This document shows, piece by piece, positions 34,605 through 37,896 of a stretch of DNA of 37,896 nt (within the stretch, counting starts at the first letter, position 1; each line of letters begins with the position of its first letter). The notes under the pieces are model-generated. The model ran no database searches. It worked only from the letters and a program-made list of their open reading frames with translations, and was not told where the DNA came from. This DNA comes from Actinomadura soli (GTDB lineage: Bacteria > Actinomycetota > Actinomycetes > Streptosporangiales > Streptosporangiaceae), in contig NZ_VCKW01000056.1 in the NCBI RefSeq assembly GCF_005889715.1, forward strand, positions 1 through 37,896, given 5' to 3'. Both the position numbers and the translations under genes were made by a program.

Positions 34605-34628
34605 GGTGGTGTAGCCCGCTACACCACC
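34605..34628. promoter_or_regulatory. Perfect inverted repeat between two-component and ABC transporter operons
   Basis: Ten-base arms GGTGGTGTAG and CTACACCACC separated by CCCG, in the 172-base gap. It lies 64 bases from the kinase start and 43 bases before the -10-like TAGGTT (34672-34677) of the transporter. Size and position suit a LuxR-type response regulator dimer. Confidence 0.6.
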
Positions 34629-34671
34629 GATTCGGGAGTCCGCGCCCATGTGCCCGGCCCCCTCCGAAACC

Positions 34672-34677
34672 TAGGTT
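34672..34677 (+). promoter_or_regulatory. Candidate -10 element of the ABC transporter
   Basis: TAGGTT within CCTAGGTTCGAC, which matches the CCTAGGCTCGAC around the kinase promoter hexamer at 15772-15777 at all but one base. It is 36 bases before the ATG, leaving room for the GGAGGG ribosome site. No clear -35 was seen. Confidence 0.4.
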
Positions 34678-34713
34678 CGACCAGGTGAGAGGCGCCATCC
34701 GACGGAGGGAACC

Positions 34714-35466
34714 ATGACGACGATGACGGCCGGGACCACCACCGCCGGAGCGGCCGGCTCGCAGGTGGCGGTGGCCCTGGAGTCGGTCACCAAGACCTAC
34801 GGTCCGGTGCGGGCGCTGAACGGCGTCAGCCGGACGTTCCGGCGCGGCACCTTCACGGCGGTCATGGGGCCGTCCGGATCGGGCAAGAGCACGTTCCTGC
34901 ACTGCGCGTCGGGGCTGGACCGTCCGAGCGGCGGCGTCGTGCGGTTGGGCGGCGTGGACATCGGCCGGCTGAGCGAGACGAAGCGGACGAAGCTGCGCCG
35001 CGAGCGGATCGGGTTCGTGTTCCAGGCGTTCAACCTGATCCCGTCCATGGACGTCGAGCAGAACATCACGCTTCCGCTGAGGCTCGGCGGCGCGGAGGCC
35101 GAGCCCGCATGGCTGGACGAGGTCGTCCGGCGCGTGGGGCTGGCCGACCGGCTGCGGCACCGTCCGTCGGAGCTGTCGGGCGGGCAGCAGCAGCGCGCGG
35201 CCCTCGCCCGCGCCCTGATCACCCGTCCGGAGGTCGTCTTCGCGGACGAGCCGACAGGCGCGCTCGACCCGCGCACGGCCCGCGACATGCTGCGCATGCT
35301 CCGCGAGGCGGCCGATCTGACCGGGCAGACGATCGTGCTCGTCACCCACGACCCGGTGGCCGCCGCGTGGGCCGACTCCGTCGTGTTCCTGAGCCGCGGC
35401 CGCATCGTCGACGAGCTGACCGCCCCGAGCGCCGCCGCCGTCATGGACCGCTGGGAGACACTGTGA
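34714..35466 (+). CDS. ABC transporter ATPase (MacB/LolD type)
   Basis: 250-residue ATPase. Walker A is GPSGSGKST (about 53-61), Q-loop FVFQAFNLIPS, signature LSGGQQQR, Walker B VVFADEPTGALD and H-loop LVTHD. The FQAFNLIPSMDVEQNI and DEPTGALDPRT blocks place it with the MacB/LolD exporters that pair with FtsX-type permeases. The ATG at 34714 has GGAGGGAACC upstream. The stop overlaps the permease start (GTGA). With the divergent two-component system it forms a sensor-exporter module of the kind used against envelope-active antibiotics. Confidence 0.95.
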   Translation: MTTMTAGTTTAGAAGSQVAVALESVTKTYGPVRALNGVSRTFRRGTFTAVMGPSGSGKSTFLHCASGLDRPSGGVVRLGGVDIGRLSETKRTKLRRERIGFVFQAFNLIPSMDVEQNITLPLRLGGAEAEPAWLDEVVRRVGLADRLRHRPSELSGGQQQRAALARALITRPEVVFADEPTGALDPRTARDMLRMLREAADLTGQTIVLVTHDPVAAAWADSVVFLSRGRIVDELTAPSAAAVMDRWETL

Positions 35467-37896
35467 GCCGCAACACCGGCCCGAACAGGGGCCTGTTCAC
35501 CGGGATCTTCGCGGCGCTGCTGTTCGCGGCCACGCTGGTCGGCGCATGCGGGGTGCTGCTGGAGTCGGCGCTGCGGGCGCACGCGCCGGTCGAGCGGTTC
35601 GGCGGCGCCGCGGCGGTCGTGACGGGGCCGCAGAGCGTCGAGCGGCGGATGAAGCGGCTCGGGTCCGAGCCCGAGGCGGAGAGCCGGCGGCTAGCCGAAC
35701 GCGCCAGGATCCCGGTCGCCGCCGCGGCGAAGCTGCGGGCCGTGCCCGGCGTGCGGGACGTCGTCGCTGACGTCTCGTTCCCGGTCGTCCTCTCCTCGGG
35801 GCGGGCGGTGACGGGCCACGGCTGGGAGTCGGCCGGGCTGCGCCCGTACGGGCTGAGCGCGGGCCGCGCCCCGCAGGCGCCGGACGAGGTCGTGCTGAGC
35901 CGCGCCACCGGAGCCCGGCCGGGCGAATCGGTCCGGTTGCAGACGAACGGGACGTCCCACTCGTACCAGGTCGTGGGCGTCGTCGGGAAGGGACCGGGCG
36001 CCGCGTTCTTCACTACGCCGACGGCGACCGCCCTCTATGGGCATCCCGGTCAGGCCGACGCGCTGGTGCTGATCGGGGGCGACCTCGACGAGAGGGCGCT
36101 GCGCGAGGCGGCGCCCGGCGGCCTGACCGTGGCGACCGGCGCGGCACGCGGCGACGCCGAGAACCCGGCCGTCGCCGCCGCGCGGCCCGACATGGTGGAG
36201 ATCTCCGTCTCGCTCGGCGGTGTCGCGATCATGACGGCGCTGGTGGTGGTCGGCGGCTTGATCGTCCTGTCGGTGCGGGAGCGGATGCGGGAGTTCGCGC
36301 TGCTCCGGACGGTGGGCGCGACGCCCGGGCAGGTCAGGGGGCGTCTCGTCCGCGAGACGGCGAGGATCGGGGCGCCGGCCGCGCTCGCCGGGGGCGTCCT
36401 GTCCCTGGGGCTCGGCGCGGCGATGCACGGGGCGATGGTGCGCGAGGGCGTCCTGCCGGACGGGTTCGGCCTGTCGCTCGGCCCGCTCCCGGTGCTGGCC
36501 GCGTTCGCCGTGATGCTGCTCGCCGCCGTCGCCACCGCGTTCCTCGCTTCGCTGCGGGTGTCACGGATCCGTCCGGTGCAGGCGCTCGGGGAGGCGGCCG
36601 CCGAGCCCGCCCGGCTGTCCCGCTGGCGCGTCATCGCCGGCGTGGCGTTCCTCGTGCTCGGCCTGAACGCGCTCGGGTTCTCGACCACGGCGACCGGGCC
36701 GGACGCCGCCGCGTCCGTGGGCGGCCTGGTCATGGCGCTGATCGTCGCGACGGCGCTGCTCGGGCCGCTGGTGGCGCGGGCCGGCAACCGGGTGCTCGGC
36801 CGCGCGGCCCGGACGGTCGCGCCGGTGTCCGGGCGGATGGCGCAGCACTCCGCCGGAGCCGCCGCCCTGCGCGCGGGGTCGCTGATCACGCCGGTGGCGC
36901 TGGCCGTGGCGTTCGCGAGCGTCCAGCTGTTCGCGCATTCCACGGTCGCGCACGCTACGCGCGGGCAGGCGGAGGCCGGGAACCGCGCCGACCGGATCAT
37001 CGTGCCGGCCGGGCCCGGTCTCCCGCGGGGCGTCGCCGAGGCGGCGCGCCGCGCGCCGGGGGTGACGGCCGCGACCCCGGTCAAGCGGACCACCGTGATC
37101 ATGCCGGTCACGGCGCTCGGCGAGCAGAGCCTCCAGTCGCTCAGCGCCCGCGGCGTCGGCGCGGACGCCACCGCGACCATGGACCCGAAGGTGACGTCCG
37201 GCCGCCTCCGCGACCTGCGGGGCGACGCCGTCGCGCTCAGCCGCGACGTCGCGGGCGGACATGACGTCGGTTCCACGGCGTCGCTGTCGCTCGGCGACGG
37301 GACGGCGATCAAGGCGAGGGTCGTCGCCGTCTACAATCGCGGCCTCGGCTTCGGCGACGTGCTCCTCCCCCACGACCTGGTGGCCGCGCACGCGTCCTCG
37401 CCGCTGGACGATCACGTCCTCGTCCGCGGGAAGGACGCCGACCTGCGGGCGGTCATCGCCGCCCACCCAGGCGCACGGGTGGTCACGCACGACGCGTTCG
37501 GCGCGAGCCTGTCGCGGGAGATCCGGCTCCAAGGCTTCGTCAACCAGGTGGTCGTCGCCTCGATCACGGGGTTCATCCTCATCGGCCTCGTCACGACGCT
37601 GGCGCTGGCGACGGCGGCGCGGCGCCGCGAGTTCGCGCTGCTGAGGCTGGTCGGCGCGACCCGTGGCCAGGTGCTGCGGATGCTCCGGCTGGAGGCGGCG
37701 ATCGTCCTCGGCACGGGCGTCGCGGCCGGGGCGCTCATCGCCGCGGTGACGCTGCCCGCGTTCGCCGCGGCGGTCACCGGCGTCCCGCTGCCGTGGGCGC
37801 CGCCGCTGACGGCCGCGGCGATCCTCGCCTGCGTGGCCGGTTCCGGGGCCGCCGCGATCCTGCTGCCGGCGCGGACCGTCCTGCGCCGGCAGCAGG
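35463..37896 (+). CDS. FtsX-type ABC permease, partial at window end
   Basis: At least 811 codons, still open at the end of the window. GTG at 35463 overlaps the ATPase stop. It begins with a short cytoplasmic tail and a transmembrane helix (TGIFAALLFAATLVGACGVLL), followed by an extracytoplasmic domain of about 220 residues. An FtsX domain comes next (VAIMTALVVVGGLIVLSVRERMREFALLRTVGATPGQ is the hallmark, in two parts), then further helices, a second extracytoplasmic domain and a second FtsX repeat with RRREFALLRLVGATRGQ near the end. Duplicate FtsX units match the large MacB-like permeases of actinobacteria. Only the last helix region and C-terminus are missing. The 17-base repeat copy at 36541-36557 lies in the coding region as FLASLR. 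Confidence 0.9.
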   Translation, partial: MSRNTGPNRGLFTGIFAALLFAATLVGACGVLLESALRAHAPVERFGGAAAVVTGPQSVERRMKRLGSEPEAESRRLAERARIPVAAAAKLRAVPGVRDVVADVSFPVVLSSGRAVTGHGWESAGLRPYGLSAGRAPQAPDEVVLSRATGARPGESVRLQTNGTSHSYQVVGVVGKGPGAAFFTTPTATALYGHPGQADALVLIGGDLDERALREAAPGGLTVATGAARGDAENPAVAAARPDMVEISVSLGGVAIMTALVVVGGLIVLSVRERMREFALLRTVGATPGQVRGRLVRETARIGAPAALAGGVLSLGLGAAMHGAMVREGVLPDGFGLSLGPLPVLAAFAVMLLAAVATAFLASLRVSRIRPVQALGEAAAEPARLSRWRVIAGVAFLVLGLNALGFSTTATGPDAAASVGGLVMALIVATALLGPLVARAGNRVLGRAARTVAPVSGRMAQHSAGAAALRAGSLITPVALAVAFASVQLFAHSTVAHATRGQAEAGNRADRIIVPAGPGLPRGVAEAARRAPGVTAATPVKRTTVIMPVTALGEQSLQSLSARGVGADATATMDPKVTSGRLRDLRGDAVALSRDVAGGHDVGSTASLSLGDGTAIKARVVAVYNRGLGFGDVLLPHDLVAAHASSPLDDHVLVRGKDADLRAVIAAHPGARVVTHDAFGASLSREIRLQGFVNQVVVASITGFILIGLVTTLALATAARRREFALLRLVGATRGQVLRMLRLEAAIVLGTGVAAGALIAAVTLPAFAAAVTGVPLPWAPPLTAAAILACVAGSGAAAILLPARTVLRRQQ
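36541..36557 (+). repeat. Second copy of a 17-bp sequence from the kyn operon gap
   Basis: TCCTCGCTTCGCTGCGG, identical to 25623-25639 and in the same orientation, but here within the permease reading frame. It may be a trace of a dispersed actinomycete repeat or a chance match favoured by codon use. Confidence 0.4.

Overview
This is a very GC-rich actinobacterial chromosome segment. The complete phosphatidylinositol mannoside (PIM) start module, the abundant GTG/TTG starts, the ATGA/GTGA gene overlaps and the TANNNT-type promoters fit a filamentous actinomycete, possibly an Actinomadura-like genus. The genus is inference; nothing in the window fixes it. No rRNA, tRNA, transposase, integrase or CRISPR array was found.

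Layout. (1) 13-4556, minus strand: pgsA, patA, pimA, a LemA-like membrane protein and a DUF3048 lipoprotein, i.e. PIM lipid biosynthesis plus envelope genes. (2) 4557-8866: a translational GTPase (EF-G2 type) and a Tat-type polysaccharide deacetylase on the plus strand, then a secreted I36-type peptidase inhibitor on the minus strand. (3) 8867-13508: HIT protein plus DCC/DUF393 protein, an Asp23/Gls24 protein, and thrS with a downstream membrane protein. thrS follows a leader that carries a Thr-codon peptide and alternative hairpins. (4) 13509-17736: MFS sugar porter, methyltransferase and a DesK/NarL-type two-component system. (5) 17762-21445: SDR and quinone oxidoreductase diverging from acyl-CoA dehydrogenase and TetR around a palindromic operator. 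(6) 21506-29782: a seven-gene operon for 3-hydroxykynurenine/3-hydroxyanthranilate meta-cleavage (aminomuconate semialdehyde dehydrogenase, hydratase, decarboxylase, RidA-type deaminase, 3-hydroxyanthranilate dioxygenase, ACMS decarboxylase, kynureninase), a divergent LysR regulator and an arylformamidase-like hydrolase. (7) 29858-32191: ABC-F ATPase and divergent TetR. (8) 32201-37896: Nudix protein, response regulator and sensor kinase diverging from a MacB/FtsX-type ABC transporter that runs off the window.

The two most unusual signals are small. First, a 4 x 17-bp tandem repeat at 2880-2947 copies the first codons of pimA upstream of itself. It makes three six-codon mini-ORFs chained by overlapping stop and start codons between patA and pimA. 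Second, the thrS leader (13353-13457) encodes a 20-residue peptide with three consecutive ACG Thr codons placed exactly at the base of hairpin 1. The other arm of that hairpin is complementary to the terminator stem, which is the architecture of a classical ribosome-mediated attenuator. Each can be read directly from the bases; their regulatory roles are inferred.
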